DNA from: Candidatus Uhrbacteria bacterium
Lineage (GTDB): Bacteria; Patescibacteriota; Patescibacteriia; UBA9934; GWF2-40-263
Assembly (NCBI GenBank): GCA_016208545.1
Contig: JACQXU010000006.1
Location: 1 to 22,917 of the forward strand
DNA length: 22,917 bases
Reading direction: 5' to 3'
This document shows, piece after piece, positions 1 to 6,840 of this stretch (position 1 is the stretch's first letter; every line of letters begins with the position of its first letter). The position numbers and the translations under genes are program-made. A model generated the notes under the pieces. It ran no database searches and was not told the DNA's origin. It worked only from the letters and a program-made list of their open reading frames with translations.

Positions 1-1856
1 CCTCCGGCGCTTTTTGTCATCTCAGTATTGTTATTGTTTCCAGCCCAAACTCCTACAACAAGAGATGGGGTATAACCTAAGAGCCAAGCGTCTCGATTGT
101 TGTTTGTTGTTCCAGTTTTTGCCGCGACCAGCCTGTCTCCAAGCTGGAGTGGGCTGTTCAAACCAAACACTGGAGAGCGAGCATTATTATCTGACAAAAC
201 ATTTGTGATCGTCCGCGCGATGTTTTCATCCATCACTTTCTTTCCTTCTTTTTGTTTCCATTCTTCAAGTGTTTCACCGTTTGAATCTTCTATTTTTAGA
301 ATTGAAATAGGTTCGAATTGTTTCCCTTCATTTGCAAACGCGGCATACGCGTTTACATGTTCAAGAAGTTTAACTTCACCTCCACCTAAAACAAGAGAAA
401 GACCAAAAGCGCTGTGATCTCCGAAAGACGTGTAACCAAGAGATGTTGCAAAATCAAGCGCATTTTCAACTCCAACCATGTAAAGCATTTTTACAGCAGG
501 GATGTTGAGTGAAAGTTGAAGTGCATCGCGAAGTCTAACTGGCCCGTGTTCTTTCAAATCGTAATTATGCGGCGTGTAAGTTCCTGTGACTGTTGGAAAA
601 TCTGTTAACACATCCCACAAAATAGTGTTTGGTGTGTATCCCAATTCAAACGCTTTTGAATAAACAATTGGTTTGAAACTGGAACCAGGTTGGCGCAGTC
701 GAGTTGCGACATTAACTTGGCCGTCTATTGTTTCATCAAAAAAATCTTTTGATCCAACCATGCTCAAAATTTGGCCGTTTTTAGGATCGATCGCAACGAG
801 TGCGGCATTGCTGAATTTGAGGCCAGGCCCTTTTTCATTAACGTGTTTTTCGAGTTCTTCTTCAGCTATTTTTTGATAATCGAAATTGAGAGATGTTATG
901 ACTTTGAGTCCGCCGGCTTCCGCGACTTGTTGTCCAAATTTTTGCTCAAGCTGTTCTTTAACATATAAAACAAAATGCGGCGCTTCGATGTTTACAAGTT
1001 GAATTTTGACTGGCGTTATTTCTTTTTTGGCAGACACCAACTGTTCTTCTGTTATAAATCCGAGGTCCTTCATTTCATTCAAAATATAATCGCGCCTGGC
1101 AAGCAAACGATCTGGATTGTTTAGATATGTTGTTGGCGCTTTTGGAAGTGCCGCAAGTGTTGCGGCTTCAGCTAACGTCAATTGGTTTACACTTTTTTTG
1201 AAAAGATTTTGTGAGGCCGCTTCAATTCCATAATAAGTTGAACCATACGGAATTTCGTTGAAATAAATTTGCAGTATTTCATCTTTTGAATATCTTCGTT
1301 CAAGCTCAATTGAAAGCATCAACTCTTTTATTTTTCGAGTTACTGTTTTTTCATTTGAAAGAATCGCGTTTTTTACGAGTTGTTGAGTGAGAGTCGATCC
1401 TCCAACACGATTACCTCGCAAGTTTTCCAAAAATGCTCTAACAATTCCCTTAATATCAAAACCGCTGTGTTTACAGAAACTACGATCTTCTGCCGCGATT
1501 GTTGCTTGAAGCGCAAAAAGCGGAATGCCATTTTTGTCTGTATCAATGTCGTCAGTGTTTTTACAAAAACCTTCTTGGACTTTTTTTAAAGTTCGATTTT
1601 CACTTCCGAAAATTTCGTACAAAAGATGTTCTCCTGTTCGATCATATATTTTTGTGGTTTGTGAAATGCTTCGCTCTGTCAAACTATTTGGGTTTGGAAG
1701 TTGTCTACTCACAAATGCCATAACACCAACCAAAAAAAGCGAACCTGCAAAACCGAGCGCTATTGCAAAAAGAATCAAGTTTTTGACGAGTTGTTTGCGC
1801 CCGCGGCTAAATTTCGGTGAATTCCAACCTTGTTTGTTGTATGTGTATCGTGACAT
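1..1856 (-). CDS. Class A penicillin-binding protein (PBP1A-like), C-terminus outside the window
   Basis: Bifunctional peptidoglycan glycosyltransferase/transpeptidase that polymerises and crosslinks murein outside the membrane. I translated the minus strand from ATG 1856 to the window edge: 618 residues with no interruption. A short basic N-tail is followed by one membrane anchor (about residues 24-48). The glycosyltransferase domain shows AAEDRSF (Glu123), GGSTLTQQLVKN and RKIKE..LSIELERRYSKDEIL..YFNEIPYG. The transpeptidase domain shows SSFK (Ser392), SLN (449-451) and KTGTT (Lys580), so all catalytic motifs are intact. Only the C-terminal tail is missing. There is no Shine-Dalgarno before the ATG, as for most AT-rich genes here. 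It is divergent from a 3D-domain cell-wall protein across an inverted-repeat region. The family is certain; the exact paralogue (1A or other) is not. Confidence 0.95.
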   Translation of the reverse strand, partial: MSRYTYNKQGWNSPKFSRGRKQLVKNLILFAIALGFAGSLFLVGVMAFVSRQLPNPNSLTERSISQTTKIYDRTGEHLLYEIFGSENRTLKKVQEGFCKNTDDIDTDKNGIPLFALQATIAAEDRSFCKHSGFDIKGIVRAFLENLRGNRVGGSTLTQQLVKNAILSNEKTVTRKIKELMLSIELERRYSKDEILQIYFNEIPYGSTYYGIEAASQNLFKKSVNQLTLAEAATLAALPKAPTTYLNNPDRLLARRDYILNEMKDLGFITEEQLVSAKKEITPVKIQLVNIEAPHFVLYVKEQLEQKFGQQVAEAGGLKVITSLNFDYQKIAEEELEKHVNEKGPGLKFSNAALVAIDPKNGQILSMVGSKDFFDETIDGQVNVATRLRQPGSSFKPIVYSKAFELGYTPNTILWDVLTDFPTVTGTYTPHNYDLKEHGPVRLRDALQLSLNIPAVKMLYMVGVENALDFATSLGYTSFGDHSAFGLSLVLGGGEVKLLEHVNAYAAFANEGKQFEPISILKIEDSNGETLEEWKQKEGKKVMDENIARTITNVLSDNNARSPVFGLNSPLQLGDRLVAAKTGTTNNNRDAWLLGYTPSLVVGVWAGNNNNTEMTKSAG

Positions 1857-1907
1857 ATCGTTTGTTAGGATACCGGATTTTTGTTGATAACTCAGTTTTT
1901 ATTATGC

Positions 1908-2027
1908 CCGGTAGTACAATTTTATTTCACAATAAAATTACGTATACCGATATTACGTTGGGTTTAATAGCCACAACGGCTAAATTAAAATAACAAGTCA
2001 TTTGTAAATACAATTGTACTACCTGGT
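1908..2027. promoter_or_regulatory. Divergent intergenic region with a long inverted repeat
   Basis: This is the 171-bp gap between two divergent cell-wall genes. The ends carry an imperfect inverted repeat: GGTAGTACAATTTTATTT (1910-1927) on the left and its near complement, ending at 2026, on the right. Read outward, both arms give ATA(A/C)AATTGTACTACC followed by a GG. Each therefore has a -10-like box (TAAAAT on minus at 1919-1924, TACAAT on plus at 2009-2014) and the same 10 bases after it. No good -35 is visible. The centre has a hairpin (AGCC-ACAAC-GGCT with AT-rich flanks, about 1963-1989). It could be paired promoters with a shared operator, or a small MITE-like insertion. The right arm ends one base before the ATG of the plus gene. 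Confidence 0.5.
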
Positions 2028-2651
2028 ATGTCACAACTCTTCATCAAACAATTCGTGAATTTTCTCAAGGAAGACGCCTTTTTCGCGCGTACTGCTATTT
2101 ATTGGATTTTTGATGTTTGTAAACCAGTTAAAAAGGCTTGGATTTGCGCCAAGCGTGACACGTTGAATGTTTCTCTTGTTATTTTTGCAACAATAATCGG
2201 ATTATCGGTTTTTTTTCCAACAATTGCGAATGCTGATATTGAACAAGAACAAATCAAAATGAATTCAGAATCAGTATCGCTTATTGTTGAGGCAATGAAA
2301 AATGAAACGCGTCCATTTGGTCGTTTGACTTTGTCGCTTGATGCGCCACCGCGTCGCAGTTACAAAATTCCACTTACAGCATACACTTCAGAACCAGCTC
2401 AAACTGACGACACTCCGTGCATTACAGCGTCAGGGCTTGATGTTTGTGAGCGTGATATTGAAAACGTTGTTGCCGCAAACTTTTTGCCGATTGGAACACG
2501 AGTTCGAATTCCAGAATTGTATGGCGAACGAGTTTTTTATGTTGAGGATCGAATGAACGAACGTTATTATTACAAAATGGATATTTGGATGAAACAAAAG
2601 TCCGATGCAAAAATATTCGGCGTTAAGTACGCGACAATCGAAGTGTTTTGA
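2028..2651 (+). CDS. Membrane-anchored 3D-domain protein (predicted murein hydrolase-like)
   Basis: 207 residues. A hydrophobic segment (about 47-70, ending FPTIANA) works as a signal peptide or anchor, so the rest is exported. The C-terminal half (about 110-207) is a 3D domain: an LTAYTSEPAQTDD..CITASG segment, then VAANFLPIGTRVRIPELYG, then VEDRMNERYYYKMDIWM and a closing FGVKYATIEVF. The conserved aspartates sit in VEDR and KMDIW. 3D domains occur in Sps, Rpf-like and MltA-related peptidoglycan-cleaving proteins. The lytic role is inferred from the family and from the divergent PBP neighbour. There is no Shine-Dalgarno; the start lies directly after the inverted-repeat arm. Confidence 0.82.
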   Translation: MSQLFIKQFVNFLKEDAFFARTAIYWIFDVCKPVKKAWICAKRDTLNVSLVIFATIIGLSVFFPTIANADIEQEQIKMNSESVSLIVEAMKNETRPFGRLTLSLDAPPRRSYKIPLTAYTSEPAQTDDTPCITASGLDVCERDIENVVAANFLPIGTRVRIPELYGERVFYVEDRMNERYYYKMDIWMKQKSDAKIFGVKYATIEVF

Positions 2652-2676
2652 TTTTATTGAGAAATTTTGATACATT
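2648..2676 (+). promoter_or_regulatory. Promoter of tRNA-Cys
   Basis: TTGATT (2648-2653), a 17-bp spacer, then TACATT (2671-2676), placing a start about 7-8 bases downstream, at the first base of the tRNA (2685). The -35 box overlaps the stop codon of the 3D-domain gene. Confidence 0.6.
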
Positions 2677-2684
2677 TCTGTCGC

Positions 2685-2760
2685 GGCCTGGTGGCGAAGT
2701 GGTTAACGCGGCGGTCTGCAAAACCGCTATTCGCGGGTTCAACTCCCGCCCAGGCCTCCA
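2685..2760 (+). tRNA. tRNA-Cys (GCA anticodon)
   Basis: A 76-nt cloverleaf with encoded CCA. The acceptor stem GGCCTGG pairs with CCAGGCC, and the discriminator is T, as expected for tRNA-Cys. The anticodon stem GCGGT/ACCGC encloses the loop CTGCAAA, giving anticodon GCA. The T-arm is GCGGG-TTCAACT-CCCGC. It lies 15 bases before an iron transporter gene and a cysteine desulfurase; transcription may continue into them because no terminator is visible. Confidence 0.96.
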
Positions 2761-2775
2761 TTATTTTTTTATATT

Positions 2776-3324
2776 ATGAAACAAGGAACTTTGGAAAGAA
2801 CAATAGCAGAAAGTATGCGTGAGATTGTTTTTGGGCTTGAAGATTCGCTCGTTTCAACTCTTGGTGCACTAACTGGGATCGCGATTGGCGCGCGAAGTTC
2901 TTACATCGTTATTCTTTCCGGCCTTGTCTTGATCGCGGCTGAAAGCATGTCAATGGCGGCTGGGAGTTATCGCTCTTCAAAGTCAGCTTCGGCAACAGAG
3001 AGGCTTCTTCATGAAACTGATGGCAAAATATACGATCACGAGTCTAATCCTGTTCGTTCAGGGATTATAATGGGAATTTTTTATTTTGTTGGTGGACTTA
3101 TTCCACTTTTTTCTTATTTTTTTCTTTCAATAGATCAAGCAATTAAAGTATCTATTCCTTTAACAGCTGTTTGTCTTTTTTTTCTTGGAGTTTGGTCTTC
3201 GAAGTTCACAAGACGCAACGCTTTTCGAAGCGGCTTTGAGATGATGTTTGTTTCTTTGGTGGCGGCACTTGTTGGATATTTGATTGGATTTATTGTGAGT
3301 TTTTATTTTGGAATAGGGATTTAA
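2776..3324 (+). CDS. VIT1/CCC1-family iron(II)/manganese transporter
   Basis: 182-residue integral membrane protein of the VIT family, which moves Fe2+ or Mn2+ across membranes. The N-terminal block REIVFGLEDSLVSTLGALTG is the family's first helix, with the acidic metal-path residues (Glu and Asp of GLED). It is followed by IVILSGLVLIAAESMSMAAGSY, a short cytoplasmic loop (about residues 63-90), and three more hydrophobic helices (about 94-118, 123-142, 153-178). The cytoplasmic metal-binding loop is shorter than in yeast CCC1 or plant VIT1. The direction of transport (efflux or supply) cannot be read from sequence. The Fe-S genes next door suggest a role in iron supply or detoxification. Confidence 0.85.
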   Translation: MKQGTLERTIAESMREIVFGLEDSLVSTLGALTGIAIGARSSYIVILSGLVLIAAESMSMAAGSYRSSKSASATERLLHETDGKIYDHESNPVRSGIIMGIFYFVGGLIPLFSYFFLSIDQAIKVSIPLTAVCLFFLGVWSSKFTRRNAFRSGFEMMFVSLVAALVGYLIGFIVSFYFGIGI

Positions 3325-3344
3325 TTAGAGGTTAGTTTTGCATT

Positions 3345-4541
3345 ATGCAGGTTTATCTCGACAATGCCGCGACAACACCTATTGATCCTCGTGTGCTCGA
3401 GATAATGTTGCCGTACTTCACAGAAAAATACGGCAATCCATCGAGTTTTCACACACTTGGCAAACAAGCAAAGGATGATATTGATGAAGCTCGTGGTCAA
3501 ATTGCGGAAATTTTGAATGCGCGTTCTGATGAAATTTTGTTTACATCAGGCGGAACTGAATCAGACAATTTGGCAGTTCTTGGTTTTGCTCGCGCGAATC
3601 AAATAAACGGAAAACATTTGATTACGTCTGCGATTGAACATCATGCTGTGCTTGAGTCAATGATTCATCTTGAAAAAAAAGAAGGATTTGAAGTGACGTA
3701 TCTCAAACCAGATCGCGATGGTTTAGTTAGCGTTCAACAAATTGAAAATGCGCTCCGTTCTGACACGATTTTGGTTTCAATAATGTACGCAAACAACGAA
3801 ATAGGAACTATTCAGCCAATTCGAGAAATTGGAAATTTCATTCAAAAATATCGTCAAGAAAAAAAGTGTGCGTGGCCGGTTTTTCACACTGACGCTTGTC
3901 AGGCAAGCGGTTATTTGGATTTGGGTGTTGAAAAATTGCATGTTGATTTGCTGACGCTTAATGGTTCAAAAATGTACGGCCCAAAAGGCGTTGGGCTTTT
4001 GTTTGTGAAACGCGGTATCAAGTTACTACCGCTTCAATTTGGTGGATCCCAAGAACGCGGGCTTCGTCCTGGAACCGAAAATGTTTCTGGAATTATTGGA
4101 ATGACAACAGCTCTGTCGCTCGCGCAAAAAGACAAAGAAAAAGAATCCGCTCGTTTGACCGAGCTTCGTGATAAACTGATTCATGGCATTTTGACAAGTA
4201 TTCCAAAAACACGTCTCAATGGCCATTCAAACACACGTCTTCCAAACAATGCCAATATTTCATTTATGGATATTGAAGGTGAGGCGCTTGTGTTGTATCT
4301 TGATGCGGCAGGGATTTTTGTTTCAACAGGTTCTGCTTGCACAAGCGCATCACTCGAACCTTCGCACGTAATTTTGGCGCTTGGAATGCCTTACGAGGTT
4401 GCTCACGGTTCTATTCGTTTTAGTCTCGGGCATGAAACAACAGAGAAAGATATTGATTACGTTTTGAAAACACTTCCGCCATTGGTCGAAAAATTGCGTT
4501 CGATTAGTCCTGTTCGAGTTGATGAAAAATATTATGTCTGA
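3345..4541 (+). CDS. iscS: Cysteine desulfurase (IscS/NifS family)
   Basis: 398-residue PLP enzyme that takes sulfur from L-cysteine as a persulfide for Fe-S assembly and other thio-modifications. It begins with the family signature MQVYLDNAATTPIDPRV. It has GGTESDNLA and the AIEHHAVLE motif (His stacking on PLP), the PLP lysine in NGSKMYGPKG, and the mobile catalytic cysteine in STGSACTSASLEPSHV. Length and the cysteine loop match class I (IscS/NifS). The last codons overlap the scaffold gene start, which argues for translational coupling. It could equally be called NifS because the scaffold is NifU-like. Confidence 0.95.
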   Translation: MQVYLDNAATTPIDPRVLEIMLPYFTEKYGNPSSFHTLGKQAKDDIDEARGQIAEILNARSDEILFTSGGTESDNLAVLGFARANQINGKHLITSAIEHHAVLESMIHLEKKEGFEVTYLKPDRDGLVSVQQIENALRSDTILVSIMYANNEIGTIQPIREIGNFIQKYRQEKKCAWPVFHTDACQASGYLDLGVEKLHVDLLTLNGSKMYGPKGVGLLFVKRGIKLLPLQFGGSQERGLRPGTENVSGIIGMTTALSLAQKDKEKESARLTELRDKLIHGILTSIPKTRLNGHSNTRLPNNANISFMDIEGEALVLYLDAAGIFVSTGSACTSASLEPSHVILALGMPYEVAHGSIRFSLGHETTEKDIDYVLKTLPPLVEKLRSISPVRVDEKYYV

Positions 4542-5175
4542 CGTTACAAGCCGCGACAAAAAACAATCTTGGTTTTATTCCGACATTGTAAAGGAACATT
4601 TTTTTCATCCTAGAAATTTTATTGAAGACGGCGAAATTGACGAGAGCCGATTCAACGCAATAGGAAAAGTAGGATCACCGGCTTGCGGAGATGAACTTCG
4701 AGTTTGGATGAAAGTTGATCCAAAAACAGAAAGAATTGTTGAATTTCGCTGGCGAACGTTTGGATGCGGTAGCGCGATCGCTTCAACCTCAATAGCATCT
4801 GTAATTGTTACAGAAAATGGTGGGATGACACTTGACGAGGCACGAAAATTAAAACCGCAAGAAATAATTGACCGTCTTGGCGGTCTTCCGCAGAGGAAAT
4901 TTCATTGTTCAGTTTTGTGCGATAAAGCTCTGCGCGACGCAATAAATGATTATTATCGCCGCACAAATCAGTTTGAAAAAATTGTCGCAGAAGCCGCGCG
5001 TTTGATAGATCCTGTTGCCAAAGTTACAGATCACGATATTGAAGAAGCTGTTCTTGAAGGCGCGCAAACAATTGAACAGGTTCAGCAAAAAACAAAAGTC
5101 GGCATTGGAAATCCGAGTTGTCTGCCGGCCGTTGAAGAACTTATAAGATTCTATAAAGAAAAGTATTTTGGATAA
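4534..5175 (+). CDS. NifU/IscU-like Fe-S scaffold with a degenerate C-terminal BFD-like domain
   Basis: 213 residues from ATG 4534, overlapping the desulfurase stop by 8 bases; an ATG at 4522 is an alternative start. The N-terminal IscU fold runs over residues ~15-150 with the three cluster cysteines in order: GSPACGDEL, FGCGSAIAST and KFHCSVLCDKA, plus the usual YSDIVKEHFFHPRNF opening. The C-terminal ~45 residues (VTDHDIEEAVLEGAQTIEQV..KTK..NPSCLPAVEELI) match the helical BFD [2Fe-2S] domain of NifU. However, the first Cys-x-Cys pair is absent and only one cysteine remains at the second site, so it probably no longer holds a permanent cluster. It accepts sulfur from the adjacent desulfurase. 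Confidence 0.88.
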   Translation: MSDVTSRDKKQSWFYSDIVKEHFFHPRNFIEDGEIDESRFNAIGKVGSPACGDELRVWMKVDPKTERIVEFRWRTFGCGSAIASTSIASVIVTENGGMTLDEARKLKPQEIIDRLGGLPQRKFHCSVLCDKALRDAINDYYRRTNQFEKIVAEAARLIDPVAKVTDHDIEEAVLEGAQTIEQVQQKTKVGIGNPSCLPAVEELIRFYKEKYFG

Positions 5176-5179
5176 CCAT

Positions 5180-5446
5180 ATGAAACTACGAATCAAAGTT
5201 GATCCAGATCTCTGTATTGGCGCGGCATCTTGTGTAACAATTTCTCCCGAAACTTTTCAACTTAACGACGAAAACAAAGCAGTCGTGTTCGATCATTCTC
5301 AAGAACCAAACGGACGAACTTACGAACGTTGGATTGAAGTGAATGATGATGAAAAAGAAAATATTTTACTTGCCGCGCAATCTTGTCCAACACTCGCGAT
5401 TTTTATTTTTGATGAAGAAGGGAAACAATTATTTCCTGAAATATAA
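5180..5446 (+). CDS. Small single-cluster ferredoxin, probably [3Fe-4S] type
   Basis: 88 residues from ATG 5180, 4 bases after the scaffold stop. The cluster motif is CIGAASC (Cys12, Cys18) with the third ligand in SCP (Cys69). The place normally held by the second cysteine of a [4Fe-4S] motif is alanine (Ala15). This matches ferredoxins that carry a [3Fe-4S] cluster, although a [4Fe-4S] cluster with a non-Cys ligand is possible. The remainder (ISPETFQLNDENKAVV) is typical of monocluster ferredoxins. It lies between the scaffold and an FAD reductase, so it may be an electron donor in cluster assembly or a recipient of clusters. Confidence 0.85.
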   Translation: MKLRIKVDPDLCIGAASCVTISPETFQLNDENKAVVFDHSQEPNGRTYERWIEVNDDEKENILLAAQSCPTLAIFIFDEEGKQLFPEI

Positions 5447-5452
5447 ATTTCA

Positions 5453-5534
5453 GTCATTGCGAGCGAACAAAGTGAGCGAAGCAATCCATGAGATTGCTTC
5501 GTCGCCACGACATGGCGTGGCTTCTCGCAATGAC
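5453..5534. repeat. Palindromic intergenic repeat, GTCATTGCGAG family (copy 1)
   Basis: Starts GTCATTGCGAG and ends CTCGCAATGAC, with internal GAAGCAATC / GATTGCTTC arms. Related copies lie at 11611-11654 and 12677-12758. It fills the gap between the ferredoxin and oxidoreductase genes. It can also be read as an extra N-terminus for the reductase, which I reject. Confidence 0.85.
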
Positions 5535-5544
5535 AATATTTACT

Positions 5545-6675
5545 ATGCATTATGTAATAATTGGCGGTGGAATTTCTGGCACAACAGCCGCAGAGGAATT
5601 ACGCAAGCTCGATTCATCCTCTGAAATCACTCTAGTTTGCGAAGAACTGCATCCGATTTATTCACGCGTGCTTTTGCCGCATTACATAAAAAGCAAAATT
5701 CCCCGCGAACGTGTTTTTTTGAAAAAAGAAATTTGGTATAGCGAGCAAAACATCGATTGGATGCCTGGCGTTTTAGCTGTTCATCTTGATCCAAAAAATA
5801 AATTTGTCACACTTTCAAACGGTCGCGAGATTGAATACGATAAACTACTCATCGCAACAGGCGGAGAACCGCGTTTGCTTTTTGAAAATCAAAACAATGT
5901 TTCTTATTTGCGTTCTTTGAGTGACGCAGATCATTTCTTGGAATTAATAAACAGTCGAGATGCGAATTGCCGCGGTGATGTTTTTGGCGGTGGATTTATT
6001 GCCTGCGAATATATCAACCTTTTTTCACATTTCAACATTCCAACTCGCGTATCAATCCGCGGCGAATATTTTTGGTCGCGTTCACTTGAAAGAAAGGTTG
6101 GGGAATTTATAAATCAACACTTGGAAAAAAAGGGAGTTGAATTGAAAACCAAATCTTTTTTTTCGATTGAACCAAATTCAATCGTTGGAGTCGGAACAGG
6201 AATCGAATCAGATTTTTCTTGGCTGAAATCAGCTGGACTTGAAGTTAATACCGGAATTGTAGCTAATGAATTTTTAGAAACAAACATTCTCGACGTCTAT
6301 ACCGCAGGAGATGTTTGTGAATTTTATGATGTTATCGTTGGCCATCATCTTAATGTTGGAAACTGGATGAATGCGATTGTGCAAGGTCGAGTCGCCGCGC
6401 AAAACATGACTGGAAAGAAAACGGTTTTTGAGCTTGTTTCGTCTTACGCGACAAATCTGCTTGGTTTGGAAATCATTTTTATCGGCGATGTTTTGAAAGA
6501 ATCATCAGATGAAGTTCGACTGATTGGATCTGTTGAGGATGGCGGAATTACACAATTGTTTGGTCGAAAAGGGCAGTTAGTTGGAGCGGTTTTACTCAAT
6601 CGAAATTCCAACAGGCAACTCATTACAGATTTGATAAAAAATAGGCAGACAATTGACAAAATGGCTAAAACATGA
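5545..6675 (+). CDS. NAD(P)/FAD-dependent oxidoreductase (NirB/rubredoxin-reductase-like)
   Basis: 376 residues from ATG 5545, where the dinucleotide fold begins at once (MHYVIIGGGISGTTAAEELRK). This is a flavoprotein disulfide-reductase fold: an FAD Rossmann motif (GGGISG, residues 7-12), the LLIATGGEPRL loop, a second nucleotide site around DVFGGGFIACEY (near residue 150), and the FAD ribityl motif VYTAGDVCEF (near 255). It ends in a small dimerisation-type domain. It has no redox-active CxxC. Such proteins reduce rubredoxins, ferredoxins or nitrite-reductase partners with NAD(P)H. The ferredoxin directly upstream is the obvious partner, by inference. Upstream in-frame codons come from a palindromic repeat, so the longer start at 5488 is unlikely. 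Confidence 0.85.
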   Translation: MHYVIIGGGISGTTAAEELRKLDSSSEITLVCEELHPIYSRVLLPHYIKSKIPRERVFLKKEIWYSEQNIDWMPGVLAVHLDPKNKFVTLSNGREIEYDKLLIATGGEPRLLFENQNNVSYLRSLSDADHFLELINSRDANCRGDVFGGGFIACEYINLFSHFNIPTRVSIRGEYFWSRSLERKVGEFINQHLEKKGVELKTKSFFSIEPNSIVGVGTGIESDFSWLKSAGLEVNTGIVANEFLETNILDVYTAGDVCEFYDVIVGHHLNVGNWMNAIVQGRVAAQNMTGKKTVFELVSSYATNLLGLEIIFIGDVLKESSDEVRLIGSVEDGGITQLFGRKGQLVGAVLLNRNSNRQLITDLIKNRQTIDKMAKT

Positions 6676-6681
6676 TATAAA
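6653..6681 (+). promoter_or_regulatory. Near-consensus sigma-70-type promoter of the first island gene
   Basis: TTGACA (6653-6658), a 17-bp spacer, TATAAA (6676-6681). The -35 lies inside the last codons of the oxidoreductase. The 14-mer ATTGACAAAATGGC (6652-6665) is repeated exactly at the next island promoter (8949-8962). Confidence 0.75.
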
Positions 6682-6840
6682 GTGTCCTTCTTCTGTGTGC
6701 GGAAAATCGCGCATTGGGGAAACAGAATTAGCTTTTTTGAGCAAGGAGGAGGTTCCTTCTTGTTTGAGATAGCTAAAAGTTCGTTTCTGGTTCGTTGTAA
6801 CCAATTGCGCGGTTTAAGTACCGCACAGGAGATTGGAGAA
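6682..6840 (+). other. Long structured 5' leader of the 685-residue membrane protein
   Basis: About 150 nt between promoter and start codon. By eye it can form three local hairpins: AAGGAGG with CCTTCTT (about 6745-6763), GGTT-CGTTGT-AACC (about 6790-6803) and GCGGT-TTAAGT-ACCGC (about 6809-6824). The true SD (AGGAGATTGGAG) follows the last one. An AAGGAGGAGG run at about 6745 looks like a strong SD but has no nearby in-frame start and lies in the first hairpin. Regulatory role is inference. Confidence 0.4.

Noticed and set aside
5488..5544. Extended N-terminus of the oxidoreductase
   Set aside because: These codons are the end of a palindromic repeat; the Rossmann fold starts at ATG 5545.
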